Below are positions 17,370 to 29,145 of a DNA stretch of 64,000 nucleotides, in pieces. Position 1 is the first letter of the stretch, and the number at the start of each line of letters is the position of its first letter. The position numbers and the translations under genes were made by a program. The notes under the pieces are model-generated. The model searched no databases. It was not told where the DNA came from and saw only the letters and a list, made by a program, of their open reading frames with translations. Source of the stretch: Rhodoferax sp. (GTDB lineage Bacteria; Pseudomonadota; Gammaproteobacteria; Burkholderiales; Burkholderiaceae_C); NCBI RefSeq assembly GCF_028715765.1, contig NZ_JAQURE010000002.1, forward strand, positions 62,001 through 126,000. Reading direction: 5' to 3'.

Positions 17370-17400
17370 ATGACAGTTTTTTGTGACAGAAGTGTGACAA
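17370..17400 (-). promoter_or_regulatory. Pho-box-like array upstream of ppk
   Basis: On the minus strand, two exactly adjoining 11-base units TTGTCACACTT and CTGTCACAAAA occupy 17379-17400, then after 2 bases CTGTCAT at 17370-17376. The CTGTCAC-type heptamer with an 11-base period is the PhoB site pattern. The position suits activation of ppk under phosphate limitation. Confidence 0.65.
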
Positions 17401-17428
17401 GCCTGTGTCACCACCACACATCGTCAGA

Positions 17429-18535
17429 TCAATGAACCACCGCAGTAGCTGCACTTGCTGCGGGTGCTGCTGCTTTTTCAGACACGCCGGCTGACTCAAA
17501 ACTGGCCATCTCGCGCAGCATGGCGCAGCTTGACAGCAGCAGCGGCCAGGCCAGCGCCGCGCCGGAGCCCTCGCCCAGGCGCAGCCCTAAGTCCAGCAAG
17601 GCCTGCACGCCCAGGTGCTGCAGCATGAACTCGTGCCCACGCTCGCCCGAGCGGTGCGCGAACACGCAGCGCTGCAACACCAACGGCTGCAAAGCGTGCG
17701 CCACCAGCACGGCGCTGGTAGCAATGAAGCCGTCCACCACCACCACGCGGCGCTCGGCACCGGCTTGCAGCACCGCGCCGACCATCGTGGCAATCTCAAA
17801 ACCGCCCAAGGCGGCCAGCGCTTGAAGCGGCTCTTTGGCATCAGCGTGGCGCGCCAGCACGTCTCGCAAAATGGCGGTTTTGCGCTGCACCGCAGGCGCA
17901 TCCAGCCCGGTGCCTGCGCCGGTACACACTTCAATGTCTAACCCAGCCAGGCGCGCCAGCAGCAGGGAGGCGGCCGAGGTGTTGCCAATGCCCATCTCGC
18001 CCAACAGCAGCGCATTGCCCGGCAAGGTTTGCACCAGCGCCATGCCGTTTTGCATCGCCTCTTGGCATTGCGCGGCGCTCATGGCGGGTTGCTCCAGCGC
18101 ATCCGCCGTGCCGTGCTCACCCCCGGCCACCTTGCACACGCGCAAACCCGGGCGCTGCGTGCCCGCGGGCAGCCCGGCCAGAAAGTCATGGTTGACACCG
18201 CAGTCCACCACCGTCAAGGCGATGTCATTGAGGCGCGAGAACACGCTCACCGCCGCGCCACCCGCCAGAAAGTTTTCCACCATCTGCCAGCTCACGTCTT
18301 GCGGAAAAGCCGACACACCCCGGCGCGCCAGGCCGTGGTCACCAGCAAACACCACCAGTTGCGGGGCTTGCAGCACCGGGGAATCGGTGCCCAGAATTTC
18401 GCCGATCTTCAGGGTCAGCGATTCGAGTCGGCCCAGTGAGCCCAGCGGCTTGGTTTTGTTGTCAATTTTGTGTTGCAACGCTTGCGTGAAAGCAAGGCTG
18501 TGGATGTCGTCGAGTTGCGGCATAAAAGAAGTCAT
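17429..18535 (-). CDS. cobT: Nicotinate-nucleotide--dimethylbenzimidazole phosphoribosyltransferase
   Basis: 368 residues. Activates the lower ligand of cobalamin. Start ATG 18535 has AGGA about 8 bases upstream; the extension to 18595 simply translates a TTGAA microsatellite. Family motifs: NKTKPLGSLGRLE, VFAGDHGLARRGVSAFPQDVSWQMV, LLGEMGIGNTSAASLL with the catalytic Glu region, and CTGAGTGLD. The last dozen residues are a non-conserved Ala-rich tail. It lies downstream of cobQ on the same strand with about 105 bases between. Confidence 0.95.
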   Translation of the reverse strand: MTSFMPQLDDIHSLAFTQALQHKIDNKTKPLGSLGRLESLTLKIGEILGTDSPVLQAPQLVVFAGDHGLARRGVSAFPQDVSWQMVENFLAGGAAVSVFSRLNDIALTVVDCGVNHDFLAGLPAGTQRPGLRVCKVAGGEHGTADALEQPAMSAAQCQEAMQNGMALVQTLPGNALLLGEMGIGNTSAASLLLARLAGLDIEVCTGAGTGLDAPAVQRKTAILRDVLARHADAKEPLQALAALGGFEIATMVGAVLQAGAERRVVVVDGFIATSAVLVAHALQPLVLQRCVFAHRSGERGHEFMLQHLGVQALLDLGLRLGEGSGAALAWPLLLSSCAMLREMASFESAGVSEKAAAPAASAATAVVH

Positions 18536-18551
18536 GGGAGTTCCTGATGAG

Positions 18552-18588
18552 TTGGATTGGATTGAATTGAATTGAATTGAATTGAATT
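18552..18588. repeat. TTGGA/TTGAA pentanucleotide microsatellite
   Basis: Two TTGGA units followed by five TTGAA units, beginning 17 bases upstream of the cobT start. Slippage here would alter the length of the cobT leader. Confidence 0.8.
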
Positions 18589-18610
18589 GGGTCAAAAATT
18601 ACTATAAAAA

Positions 18611-18640
18611 TAATATCTACTCGCGCTTATTACATAAGGG

Positions 18641-18655
<15 letters not shown>
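18611..18655 (+). repeat. AGCTGCT-family repeat overlapping the cobQ 3' end
   Basis: Reads TAATATCTACTCGCGC, then at the fixed 23-base distance GGGCTAGAGGCTATTTTG. On the minus strand it supplies the last codons (QNSL) and the TAG stop of cobQ. Confidence 0.7.
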
Positions 18656-20356
<1,701 letters not shown>

Positions 20357-20402
20357 GGGGTGCCCTTGGCAGTTAAATCACCGCTTAAATAAACTATTAA
20401 AT

Positions 20403-20449
20403 AAATAGCTGCTTGCGCATATTTCATAAGGGCTAGAGACCTATTTTTC
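20403..20449 (+). repeat. AGCTGCT-family repeat between cobQ and jetD
   Basis: Reads AATAGCTGCTTGCGC, then 23 bases after AGCT GGGCTAGAGACCTATTTTT. It is a good reference copy. It fills half of the 100-base gap that marks the downstream edge of the defence island. Confidence 0.8.
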
Positions 20450-20456
20450 ATATATT

Positions 20457-21818
20457 TCAAACCAATATAAGTTCTGCTGCTGCGACGGTCGTTGGCCGTG
20501 GCGATGACGGCAAGGCGGCCAGCGCCGCTTGCACCCAGACAAATCCTATGCGTTCTTGCTCCAGACGCACACTTGCGCCAGCCGCCGCGCTGCCCGGTAG
20601 GCAGGCACACAGGTGATGGCTGCGCAAGTCGTCATACAGCGCGGCCTCTGCAGCATCAAGACGCGGCAAATCATGCGCCACGGGCTGCGGCTCCATACCC
20701 CATTGGCTCTGGTGTGCCATCAAGGTGGGGCGATCCATCAACACCGACTGCGCGTGTGGAAACTGGGCGCGCAACTGGTCAAGAATCGCAAAGCCGTGGG
20801 TGTCGATGTCGCCCCAGTAGACCAGACGGCAGCCGTGCAGCCAACGCGTGCCAGCAAGCATCTCAAAACCGTATCCCGCGCCAAAAATCACCAGGCTGCC
20901 CGCCAGCGCCGGAAAGGCCAAAAAATTGACCTCGTTTTCGGTGATGAAAACGCAGCTGACGGGCAGCTGCAACTTGGCAAAGTCGGCCTGGGTCAGGGTG
21001 ATGTCGTGGTCTGCGCCAGTGGGCAACAGGTCTTGCGGCTGTGGCTGACCCTGTAGAAATGGCAAACCGTGTGGCCGTGGCTGCCCGTGGGGCGGCAACC
21101 GTTCAGGTGGTTGCAGGGCGAGCAGCGACGCGTCCAGCAGACGAAAGCGCACGCGCAGCGGTTTGTCTTTGAAACCGTAGCGTTGGCAAAACTGGCTGGC
21201 CCCGGTGGCGCTGGTGTCGATGGCCTGCGCTGGCAAGGCCAAGTCCAACAGTTCACCCAGTACACCCCGGTGCGCCTCGATGAACTTGCTGTCCACACCG
21301 GGCACATCCACTTGGCGCAGATAGATGCCGGGGCGCGGGTGGGCTTGCAGCCAGGTGACCACTTGGAGCAGGCGCGGCCAGGCCTCTGCCAAAGCCAGCG
21401 CATTCAGCGGGCGCTTTTCCAGCCACGGCAGCAAGGCAGGCTGCTGCTCGCGGGTGTGTTGCACCAAGCTGGCAAAGCGTTTGGCCTCTTTTGGTTTGCC
21501 GATCAGCGCCAGCGCGTTGTCCAGGGTATCGAGCCAAATCTCATCGGGCACGGCGCATTCCCCGAGCACGCGGTGGCGAAATTGGCGCGAGACGATGCGA
21601 TAACGCGGCGCGCTGTCCGCCGGTGCGTTGCAACCCAGGGCTTTCATCCACGCGCGCACTTCGTCAAAGCGCTCCGCCAGCTCGGTAGAGCTGGGCCCGA
21701 TGAGCCGCAAACGCCGGGGCGGCATCACCTCGCCCAGCACGCAGGGGCGCAGCAGCTCACCTTTGTCCCAGAGCTTTTGGACTTGGGCACGCAGGTCGGC
21801 GGGGGTGGTCCAGGTCAT
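20457..21818 (-). CDS. jetD: Wadjet protein JetD (DUF3322/DUF2220, Toprim nuclease)
   Basis: 453 residues. JetD is the DNA-cleaving subunit of Wadjet, a condensin-like system that recognises and cuts small closed-circular DNA. Seen: the N-terminal DUF3322 pattern (PADLRAQVQKLWDKGELL, PRYRIVSRQFRHRVLGE, VDVPGVDSKFIEAHRGVLGELLD) and a C-terminal Toprim-like DUF2220 with FITENEVNFLAFP (291-303) and YWGDIDTHGFAILDQLR (334-350), giving the Glu and the DxD metal site. The start overlaps the DUF4276 stop by 4 bases (ATGA), so its translation is coupled to a gene that is not part of standard Wadjet. Confidence 0.9.
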   Translation of the reverse strand: MTWTTPADLRAQVQKLWDKGELLRPCVLGEVMPPRRLRLIGPSSTELAERFDEVRAWMKALGCNAPADSAPRYRIVSRQFRHRVLGECAVPDEIWLDTLDNALALIGKPKEAKRFASLVQHTREQQPALLPWLEKRPLNALALAEAWPRLLQVVTWLQAHPRPGIYLRQVDVPGVDSKFIEAHRGVLGELLDLALPAQAIDTSATGASQFCQRYGFKDKPLRVRFRLLDASLLALQPPERLPPHGQPRPHGLPFLQGQPQPQDLLPTGADHDITLTQADFAKLQLPVSCVFITENEVNFLAFPALAGSLVIFGAGYGFEMLAGTRWLHGCRLVYWGDIDTHGFAILDQLRAQFPHAQSVLMDRPTLMAHQSQWGMEPQPVAHDLPRLDAAEAALYDDLRSHHLCACLPGSAAAGASVRLEQERIGFVWVQAALAALPSSPRPTTVAAAELILV

Positions 21819-22465
21819 GCCTGCGCAATCAACCGGGTGAGGCCATCACGGAATTTGCCAAAACTAGGGGATGCGTTGTGATGAAGGTTCATGAACGGGC
21901 CAATTTTTTCTGCCCACTCATGTTTGAGCTGCCCGGGCAATGGCCAGCCCGCCTTTTTGATGGCCGCAGCGCCGCCCGCATGGATGGCATCGGCCAGCAT
22001 TTCCCAAGTGCCACACGCGCTGTCTTGTACGTAGCGATCCAGCACGTCGCGCTTAGCACGGGGAAATGCACGCAACAAGGCTGCGTGGTCACCGAAATAC
22101 CAGGCCTCCATTTCCTCAATGGCCAGCCGGAACAGCGTATGCGGTGCGGGTTTGCATTGCTCAGCGACAGACTTCAACTCTTGCAAGAATGTCTTGCAAT
22201 CACGCCGATCTGTGTCAAGCACCACAACCACCGCATCAATGCCTGGCGTTTTTCCATAACCCTGCAATAGCCTGGGCAATTGATCCAGAAGAATGCGTTT
22301 GGCCGGGTCTGCCTTGGCCGTCAACCCCTGCGGAATACGGCCAATGCCTTTGTAGGCTTTGAGTCGCCAGGTGTGTGGCTCACCCTGCTCGCCCCATATT
22401 TGCGGTAACAACTGCGCCAACAATTTTTCCCCTGAGCTGTCCTCCACCAAAACCTCGATGTGCAT
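21815..22465 (-). CDS. DUF4276 family Toprim-like protein
   Basis: 216 residues. MHIEVLVEDSSGEKLL (acidic loop at residues 7-13) and VVVVLDTDRRDC (D84, D86) give the Glu plus DxD arrangement of Toprim-type enzymes, and IEEMEAWYFGDHAALLRAFP is typical of DUF4276. Such proteins are usually encoded with an AAA ATPase, as here: the ATPase stop is 3 bases upstream. The pair resembles, in architecture only, PARIS (AAA15 ATPase plus Toprim DUF4435). Its stop overlaps the jetD start, embedding the pair in the Wadjet transcript. Confidence 0.8.
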   Translation of the reverse strand: MHIEVLVEDSSGEKLLAQLLPQIWGEQGEPHTWRLKAYKGIGRIPQGLTAKADPAKRILLDQLPRLLQGYGKTPGIDAVVVVLDTDRRDCKTFLQELKSVAEQCKPAPHTLFRLAIEEMEAWYFGDHAALLRAFPRAKRDVLDRYVQDSACGTWEMLADAIHAGGAAAIKKAGWPLPGQLKHEWAEKIGPFMNLHHNASPSFGKFRDGLTRLIAQA

Positions 22466-22468
22466 GGC

Positions 22469-23701
22469 CTAGCGTGCCTCCAGGTAATCACTGTACCAAA
22501 GGCCACCCAGCGGCAAACCTTCTTCCACCAGGTTTTTGACAATTTCCAGATCAGACACGCGCCGGATCAACGAGAAGCCATCCGCGCCTTTCTCCAAAAT
22601 CCAGACCTCGTCGGGTGACAAGGCATCGACAAAATACGGCTGGTGCGTGGTCACAAAAATCTGGGGCGCATTTTTCTTTCCACTGGCATGGGCGCGAAAT
22701 TCTTGCGCCAGCGCTTCCAGCAGTTTGTGGTACAGCCCGTTCTCGGGCTCTTCAATGCAGATGAACGGCGGCGGTTCTGGGTCTTCCATCAGCAGCAGGT
22801 AGGCGAACACCTTGAGGGTGCCGTCGGACATCTGCTGCGAAAAAAATGGATCAACAAACGCACCATCATTGAACCGAAGCAACAGGCGGTTGTCGTCCAT
22901 CACTTTGGTGTCAATGCTCTTGATGCCCGGGATTTTGGCGGCGATGCGATCTAGCACCGCTTTAAACCTGTCCTTGTGTTCCCGCGCCATGAACTGCACC
23001 ACATTGCCAATGTTGTCACCGTGGCTGTTCAGATGTTTTTGGGGGCCGGCAGTGGGCAGGCTGCGGGCGGCATCGGGGTAAAAGTACGACAAGTACCAAC
23101 CCTTCAAAAAATCCCGAAAACGTTTGATGCGCGGGTGCTCCTTGAGCGTGCCCAAGGTGGCGATGCCCAATTGGCGCAGGTCGGTCAGCTCAACCTCGGT
23201 CTGGGCACGGTCTTCTTCCCCCCCCTCCACTTCAACCGCTTCCTCGCCCGCCCAAACCATGCCTTTGCCATGATGCAGTCTCAAAAATGGGTAGGGACGG
23301 CCATGCTTCTGCCCCTTGCGCCGTTGTTTGAGGACCTCGGACTCCACAAACGGACGTCCCATGTCGTCCAGCGCAATGGACAACTCATAGTTCATTGGCC
23401 GTTCACCAACAGCCTCACGGTAATAAATTTCAAAGCTGATCGGCCCATCGGCACCTCTGGAATGCAGCCGCTCATAACCACCGCGTTGCTTCATGTCGCA
23501 GGCCTGCTCCACGTCGTGCGCCAAGCAATCTGCGACAAAGCCAAAGGCATCAAACAAGGTGCTTTTGCCCACCCCGTTTTTGCCAATCACCACGGTAAAC
23601 GGTGTCAGAGGTGTCCCACCCTGCTGGGTTGAAAGCTTGCCCAGCGTCACATCGCGCAACGCGCGATAGTTTTGAACACGAAAACCTTCAATCAATGCCA
23701 T
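22469..23701 (-). CDS. AAA family ATPase (SMC/OLD-like), partner of DUF4276
   Basis: 410 residues. Walker A VVIGKNGVGKST (residues 37-48), signature region FFSQQMSDGTLKVFAYLLLMEDPE, Walker B FICIEEPENGLYHKL and switch His region FVTTHQPYFVDAL. There is no Toprim domain; the following gene supplies one. The family is common in phage-defence pairs where the ATPase senses and the partner acts, which is inference here. A 90-base gap with an inverted repeat (23758-23784) separates it from the OLD gene, so the pair could have its own promoter. Confidence 0.82.
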   Translation of the reverse strand: MALIEGFRVQNYRALRDVTLGKLSTQQGGTPLTPFTVVIGKNGVGKSTLFDAFGFVADCLAHDVEQACDMKQRGGYERLHSRGADGPISFEIYYREAVGERPMNYELSIALDDMGRPFVESEVLKQRRKGQKHGRPYPFLRLHHGKGMVWAGEEAVEVEGGEEDRAQTEVELTDLRQLGIATLGTLKEHPRIKRFRDFLKGWYLSYFYPDAARSLPTAGPQKHLNSHGDNIGNVVQFMAREHKDRFKAVLDRIAAKIPGIKSIDTKVMDDNRLLLRFNDGAFVDPFFSQQMSDGTLKVFAYLLLMEDPEPPPFICIEEPENGLYHKLLEALAQEFRAHASGKKNAPQIFVTTHQPYFVDALSPDEVWILEKGADGFSLIRRVSDLEIVKNLVEEGLPLGGLWYSDYLEAR

Positions 23702-23757
23702 GGTCTATCTTTCTTGGGGCTTGCGGCCCGAGTCATCATTTCAAATTCTGTGGGGGG

Positions 23758-23784
23758 CAACTGTTTGGAATGGCCGAACAGTTG
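23758..23784. promoter_or_regulatory. Inverted repeat upstream of the ATPase/DUF4276 pair
   Basis: CAACTGTT and AACAGTTG are perfect inverses 11 bases apart, 57 bases before the ATPase start and 7 bases past the OLD stop. It could be an operator or a weak terminator; there is no T-run. Confidence 0.4.
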
Positions 23785-23791
23785 ACATCTT

Positions 23792-25552
23792 TCAGTGCAG
23801 CCCGGTCAACGCCTTCAACTTACCAATGAACAGATGAACATCCTCGTGAATTTCATCCGCCGTCATACTCATCGCTACTCGTTCACGAAGGAGCAACATC
23901 GGTGTTTCTGCATTTCTGAGCTGCTGGAACAGGGAGTTATCGTTCTCAAACAAAAGGCGTTTGCCATCCACCACACTGAACACGTTGGCGCTGACATTGC
24001 GCCAGGTTTTTCCAGGTGGCAAAGTCAGGTTCTCCCCAGCAAAAAAGTCATCAATGAATTCCTGAATCGGTTGCGCAAACAAATCATCTTCCGCGAATCC
24101 GAGTTGTTGCAACGCAGCCCGCTTCCAGGCATCAGCTACCAGCAAATAGTTTTCAATGTTCTTGCGCTTCCACTCTGCAAGCGACGGATTGTTCGGCTGC
24201 GGATGAAAGGCATCTTTTGCATCGTCAAAATCGAACAACATGAGTCTTGATACCTCAGGAACAATTTGCTGGAGAGCGGCAAAGTGCTGATCTGCTCTTT
24301 CTTTCATGTTTTTCTTGCCACCACCGTCCATGGTCTTGAAATAGACGCGATCCATGGGAGATTGCGCCCCACACTGCGCAGCCCAAGCCCGCAAAATGCG
24401 CTCATCGCTTTCCCCCTCCACATAGAGGACGAACGGGTAAGACATGGCTTTAGTGATCTCTTCGTTTGACACATCGGACATGGCTCGCAGCACCTCCGGT
24501 GTGGACTGAATGCGTTTGGGCACCTGCGCCAATAAAGACATGATCTGACTCGCATCCACTCCTCTCACAAACTCTTCTGCATGCGTGGCAACGAGAAATT
24601 GCGTGCCTAATTCCATCGACTTTTGTTTGAAGTAGTCCAGAATTTCCCGTTGCAAATTGACGTGCAAATGGGCATCGGGCTCGTCCAGCAAGATGGTGGT
24701 CGGCTTGTAACCGTGAAGAAAACCCAATAGCGTCAATGTCTGATGAAAGCCACTGCCTCCAGCAATGATGTCAAAGTCTTTATCGCCCTGCCCGTATTGC
24801 ACCTTGATCTGTGTATCTACGCCCTTGTGATATTCGGGTACTCTCAGTTGGACACCAAACCACCGCTTGACCACCGCCTCAATCTCACGCCACTCCTTAG
24901 GTGGCTGCTGAAGTTTGGATGTAGCTCGACTTGCTTCTTGTCCAGGCACGTCTTCCAAGGCAGGACAAACTCGATAAAGCAGGTTGCGAAGCACGCTTCC
25001 TGGCTGGGCCTTACCGACCTGTCTGCGCAACGGCCCGTCATCACGCCATTCCTCAGAAGGCTCCAGGCCAGAGAACGGCGGCACATAGGCAATGCGTGGC
25101 AACAACACGCCTTGATCAAATCCACGAAATGCGGCCCAACCATCCGAAGGAATCGCGTAAATGGCCTGCGGCGAGTGATACCTAAGTGCCACGCCAAAAG
25201 ACGAACTCGTGCCGTCAGGCCCACTCCACTCCACGATGATTTCAATCAGGATGTACTCCTGCTTTTTATTGCTGCTCTTGCTTGGGGAGCGGCGTATGTC
25301 TCTGTCCTTCCAAAGCAAATTGAACTCAGGCACAGGCAGTGCCGTGAAATTGGGAAGTACAACCTGAATGCCCTTTTCACCACCACGCCGTGACCGATGG
25401 AACTCATCCACACAAAACTGCCAAATCGCCAAGGCCTGGAGCACCGTGCTCTTGCCACTGTTGTTGCGCCCAACCAGCAAATCGAACTGCGTGAATTCGT
25501 AGACTTGCTCGCCAACACTTTTGAAGTTCCGCAGGGTCAGTTTGGTAATCAT
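23792..25552 (-). CDS. OLD-family ATP-dependent endonuclease
   Basis: 586 residues in one chain: an ABC-type ATPase with Walker [13 protein letters not shown] (25-36), [17 protein letters not shown], Walker [15 protein letters not shown] and THAEEFVRG, followed by a Toprim domain with [16 protein letters not shown] and [13 protein letters not shown]. This is the class 1 OLD layout, known from P2 Old and from several defence systems. Its start overlaps the jetC stop by 4 bases (ATGA at 25549-25552). It is visibly more AT-rich than jetC, suggesting a different origin. Confidence 0.85.
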   Translation of the reverse strand: MITKLTLRNFKSVGEQVYEFTQFDLLVGRNNSGKSTVLQALAIWQFCVDEFHRSRRGGEKGIQVVLPNFTALPVPEFNLLWKDRDIRRSPSKSSNKKQEYILIEIIVEWSGPDGTSSSFGVALRYHSPQAIYAIPSDGWAAFRGFDQGVLLPRIAYVPPFSGLEPSEEWRDDGPLRRQVGKAQPGSVLRNLLYRVCPALEDVPGQEASRATSKLQQPPKEWREIEAVVKRWFGVQLRVPEYHKGVDTQIKVQYGQGDKDFDIIAGGSGFHQTLTLLGFLHGYKPTTILLDEPDAHLHVNLQREILDYFKQKSMELGTQFLVATHAEEFVRGVDASQIMSLLAQVPKRIQSTPEVLRAMSDVSNEEITKAMSYPFVLYVEGESDERILRAWAAQCGAQSPMDRVYFKTMDGGGKKNMKERADQHFAALQQIVPEVSRLMLFDFDDAKDAFHPQPNNPSLAEWKRKNIENYLLVADAWKRAALQQLGFAEDDLFAQPIQEFIDDFFAGENLTLPPGKTWRNVSANVFSVVDGKRLLFENDNSLFQQLRNAETPMLLLRERVAMSMTADEIHEDVHLFIGKLKALTGLH

Positions 25553-28500
25553 TCTTGTGCTCCGTTTTGTCTGCCTATTGTCGCCAATGCAGATGCCAAG
25601 TTCGCGCCATTGCCCGACTTGTCAACTGCCTCCACCCTACTCTTCTCCTCCCGATACGCCTCAATAGTCAAATTGCGCAGCCGCGAATCCCGCCCCTCAA
25701 AGTTATGAACAAAGCCGACGCTGGCGACAAAGGGTTCAATGATGTGGATTTTTTGCAGCGGGGTGACGATGAGCAATTGCAGGTTGAGCTTCTCGAACAA
25801 TTCCAGCCCGTATAGCGCAGATTCGTCTGAACCCCGGCCAAAGGCTTCATCGATGACGACAAACCTGAAACTCTTGGAGCGTGTTTCGCCCCAGGCCAGG
25901 CCGAACTGGTAGGCCAGGCTAGCGGCCAAAATGGTGTAGGCCAGCTTCTCTTTTTGGCCGCCGGACTTGCCGCCCGAGTCGGAATAATGCTCGTGCTCGT
26001 GGCCATCTTCACGCCAGCGCTCGCTGGCGGCAAACACAAACCAGTTGCGCACATCGGTCACCTTGGCGCTCCAGCGCCTATCCGCATCGGTTTGGCCTTC
26101 GCGGCCACGCAGGCGCTCGATGATGTGTTTCACCTGAAGGAACTTGGCCTCGGAATACTGGCTGCCTTGCCCTGTGCCCGCCTCCCCGCCGGAGCCGCCG
26201 CCCAGTGCGCCGTCCAGGCAGGTGCGCAGCTCGGTTTGAAAGTCACGCACTTCTGCATCGGTGGTGGTTTGCAGCTCTAGCGTAATGAAGCGGCCAGGGT
26301 TGTAGTCAATCTGCGTGAGCGACTGGTTGATGCGCTCGATGCGCTCATGGATGGTGGCGCGCTCTTTGTGGAGTTGCGAATTGAAGTTGGCCACCTCGCG
26401 GATGGTGTTCTCGTTAAGCGAGCGCTTGAAGTCGGCCTCAAAACGCGGCAGGTCGTCAGCCACCAGGCGTTGCAACAGGGTGCGGTATTCGCCGCTTGAG
26501 CCCACCGACACGTCGACTTCTTGCGTCTCCACGGGGAACTGGTTGCTGAAACTGCGCATGGCATCGATGATTTTTTCAAGCACCCGTTTGATGCGGCCTT
26601 CTTCAAGGTCGATGGCTTTTTGCACCGCATCGCGCATCTCTCGCTCACGCGCATCGCACGATTCGATGGTGAGCGTTTGCGAACCAGTCAGCTCCCGCTG
26701 CAAGGCTACAAGGCGCGGCACAAGCTGATCAAACCCGGCCGGTGCCAAGGCCAGCCATCCTTCAGCTTCGCTGATCAACTTGGTGGCATCGCTGATTTTT
26801 TGCTCGGTTTTGGAGCGCTTGTCGCGCTGGGCAATGAGCTGGTCTTCCGTTTTGGTTAACTCATCCTCCAGCGCCTTGAGCTGCTGCGTCAACGCCGCCA
26901 ACACGTCCGAGGCGGCCTCCAGCGCGGCGCGCTCATCCTTCAAGCGCGAAATGTCTCGGGCATTGGCTTGCCAGTCCAGCTCACTGTAGTCCTGAAACTC
27001 TTCCAGCTTGGCCAGGGCTTGCTGGCGCTCGCGCAGGGTGGATTGCTCTTGCTGCAAGCTGCCGATCTGTGCGCCGATGTCACCCAGCCTGGTTTGCAGC
27101 ACCCGCAACTTGCCCTCCAACACCGCCAGCTTGGCGGCGTTGCTCCAGCCCAGCACGTAGCGGCTGCGGTCGTCCAGGCGGTGGCGGTCGTCTTTTTCAT
27201 GGCGCTCACTGCCCGACTTGATTTGCCCGGCGCGGGTGATGGCGCGCGGCTCGGCGCGAAACTGCTCTTGCGTGCTGCAGCAGGCCACGTCAAAACGGCG
27301 CGCCACTTCAGCCGCCAGCCAGGTGTAAAACGCCGAATCTGGTTTGATGGCGATCTTTTTGGCCAGCGACTGCGGGTGCACGGGTACGTGTGAGGCATCC
27401 GGTGCGGACTGTCCAGGACGCACGTTGTCGCGCACGCGAAAGTAGACCAAGCGTCCGCGCAAATGCGTGTCGTCTACCCACTGCGCCACCCGGGCGTAAT
27501 GCTTGTCTGGCACCAGCAGTGACAGCGCAAAGCTGTGCAACATGCGCTCGGCCGCGCCCTCCCAGTCACGCGCATCGTCGTGCACTTGCAACAGTTCACC
27601 AGCAAAAGGCATGCTGTCTTCACGCAAGTCCAAGGCTTGGCACAAGGCGGCACGCATGGCAATTTGCTGGGCATCGATGTTGCTGCGGCGCTCGCGCAGG
27701 CTTGTCACCTCAAGCGCCAAGGCTTTTTGTTCAGTGCGCCCTTGAGCCAGCTCAACACCGCGCTCAGTCAGCTCGTTTTGCAGCGCGGCCTCGCGCTCGG
27801 CATCTTCCAGGCGGCGCTGGGCACAACCCTGCTGCTGGGTTTGCAGCTCCTCGCGGTTGGCCACGGCCAACAGGCCCAGGCTCAAACGCAACGCGTCGTA
27901 ACGCTGGGCATTTTTTTGGCGCTTGTTCAGCTCGGTTTGTTGACGTTGAATGTCAGCCTCGATCTGTGCGATGCGGTCACCGCCGCTTTGCGCCAGGGTC
28001 AGGCGCAGTTCGCGCTCAAGTGTGCGCTGCGCCAGTTTTTGAGTTTCCAGGCGCGCCACCTTGGCCGACTCATTGGCCAGATTGATGCCCAGGGTTTCCA
28101 GCCGCACATCCAGCAGCGTGCGTTTTTGGCTGGCAAACCAGGGCTTCAATGCCTCGCGGCACAGGCGCAACTCGGCAGCACTGTCCACCAGCGCGGCATG
28201 TTTGTCGCAGTCGGCCACCAGGGGCGTGAGCAGATCAACCTGCTGCTTGGCCTTGAGCACGGCGGCGTGGGCGCGGCTCAGGTCGTCAAAGTGCGCCAGC
28301 AGCCCCGTAATGCGCGGGGCCACATCAAAGGGCTCCAGCATGTGGTGGCGCACAAAATCGGTCAGGTTGCCCACCGATTTCATCGACACGGTTTGGTGAA
28401 ACAGCTCCAGCGCCTGTTCACCCATGTTGCCAAAACGGCGGCGAAAGTGTGCGCTGTAGGGCGGAAAACTGTCAAACAGGCTGACCCCACTTTTGCGCAG

Positions 28501-29145
28501 CCGTGTGCGCAAGGCGGGCACGGCGGTGCCGAAGTCAGAAAAGTCGTCGGTGAGCGACAGCGCCTTGTCGGCCACGGCGTAAAAACGTTCGGGCTGGCCA
28601 AACGTGTCTTTCATCCAGAACACTTGCGCCAGCGTCACCGTCTGGTCAAACCCGGCGTTGTGGAACACCCCCAGAATCACCGAATAGTCGCTGTTTGAGC
28701 GCAGCGCCACCGGCTTGGCGTTGCCACTGGTTTCATTGCGCTCGGACTTGTAATGCCCCAGCACGTAGGAGCGCAGCGACCGCTCCCGCGCATCGGCCCC
28801 GGCGGCCTTGTTGTAGGCAATGCGTTGGGCCGGGATCAGCAGCGTGGTGATGGCATCCACCAGCGTGGACTTGCCTGAACCGATGTCGCCGGTCAGCAAG
28901 CCATTGCGACCATCCAGCCCCAGCGCCCAGACGCGCTTGTCAAACGTGCCCCAGTTGAAGACTTCCAGGCGCTGCAGGCGAAAACCGGCCAAGGTTGTTG
29001 CCACAGCCCCTTGTTCAGGCTGAGCCTGGCCTGCCTTGAGCTTGGCGGCGGGTCGAAGCACTTTGGGTTCTTTGGCAACGCTCGGGGTCGGCAGTTCAGG
29101 GCGAACGGTATCAAACAGGTCTTCTGTGGCTGAACTGTCACTCAT
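25549..29145 (-). CDS. jetC: Wadjet protein JetC (SMC-like ATPase)
   Basis: 1198 residues from ATG 29145, which has GGAGG 6 bases upstream; ATG 29148 is possible, and the frame extends pointlessly to 29328. The layout is MukB/SMC-like: Walker [10 protein letters not shown] (86-94), long central coiled-coil segments (for example residues 330-470 and 680-810, rich in Q, E, R, L heptads), a mid-chain hinge-like region, then signature [25 protein letters not shown] and Walker [24 protein letters not shown]. JetC is the ATPase motor of Wadjet. It overlaps jetB at its start and the OLD gene at its end. Confidence 0.92.
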   Translation of the reverse strand: MSDSSATEDLFDTVRPELPTPSVAKEPKVLRPAAKLKAGQAQPEQGAVATTLAGFRLQRLEVFNWGTFDKRVWALGLDGRNGLLTGDIGSGKSTLVDAITTLLIPAQRIAYNKAAGADARERSLRSYVLGHYKSERNETSGNAKPVALRSNSDYSVILGVFHNAGFDQTVTLAQVFWMKDTFGQPERFYAVADKALSLTDDFSDFGTAVPALRTRLRKSGVSLFDSFPPYSAHFRRRFGNMGEQALELFHQTVSMKSVGNLTDFVRHHMLEPFDVAPRITGLLAHFDDLSRAHAAVLKAKQQVDLLTPLVADCDKHAALVDSAAELRLCREALKPWFASQKRTLLDVRLETLGINLANESAKVARLETQKLAQRTLERELRLTLAQSGGDRIAQIEADIQRQQTELNKRQKNAQRYDALRLSLGLLAVANREELQTQQQGCAQRRLEDAEREAALQNELTERGVELAQGRTEQKALALEVTSLRERRSNIDAQQIAMRAALCQALDLREDSMPFAGELLQVHDDARDWEGAAERMLHSFALSLLVPDKHYARVAQWVDDTHLRGRLVYFRVRDNVRPGQSAPDASHVPVHPQSLAKKIAIKPDSAFYTWLAAEVARRFDVACCSTQEQFRAEPRAITRAGQIKSGSERHEKDDRHRLDDRSRYVLGWSNAAKLAVLEGKLRVLQTRLGDIGAQIGSLQQEQSTLRERQQALAKLEEFQDYSELDWQANARDISRLKDERAALEAASDVLAALTQQLKALEDELTKTEDQLIAQRDKRSKTEQKISDATKLISEAEGWLALAPAGFDQLVPRLVALQRELTGSQTLTIESCDAREREMRDAVQKAIDLEEGRIKRVLEKIIDAMRSFSNQFPVETQEVDVSVGSSGEYRTLLQRLVADDLPRFEADFKRSLNENTIREVANFNSQLHKERATIHERIERINQSLTQIDYNPGRFITLELQTTTDAEVRDFQTELRTCLDGALGGGSGGEAGTGQGSQYSEAKFLQVKHIIERLRGREGQTDADRRWSAKVTDVRNWFVFAASERWREDGHEHEHYSDSGGKSGGQKEKLAYTILAASLAYQFGLAWGETRSKSFRFVVIDEAFGRGSDESALYGLELFEKLNLQLLIVTPLQKIHIIEPFVASVGFVHNFEGRDSRLRNLTIEAYREEKSRVEAVDKSGNGANLASALATIGRQNGAQE

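Noticed and set aside
18552-18588. TTGAA tract considered as part of a CRISPR or origin iteron set
   Set aside because: Units are adjoining 5-mers without spacers, and no DnaA boxes or cas genes are nearby.
27535-28698. 387-codon plus-strand frame opposite jetC
   Set aside because: Antisense shadow of a coiled-coil gene with biased codons; no independent support.
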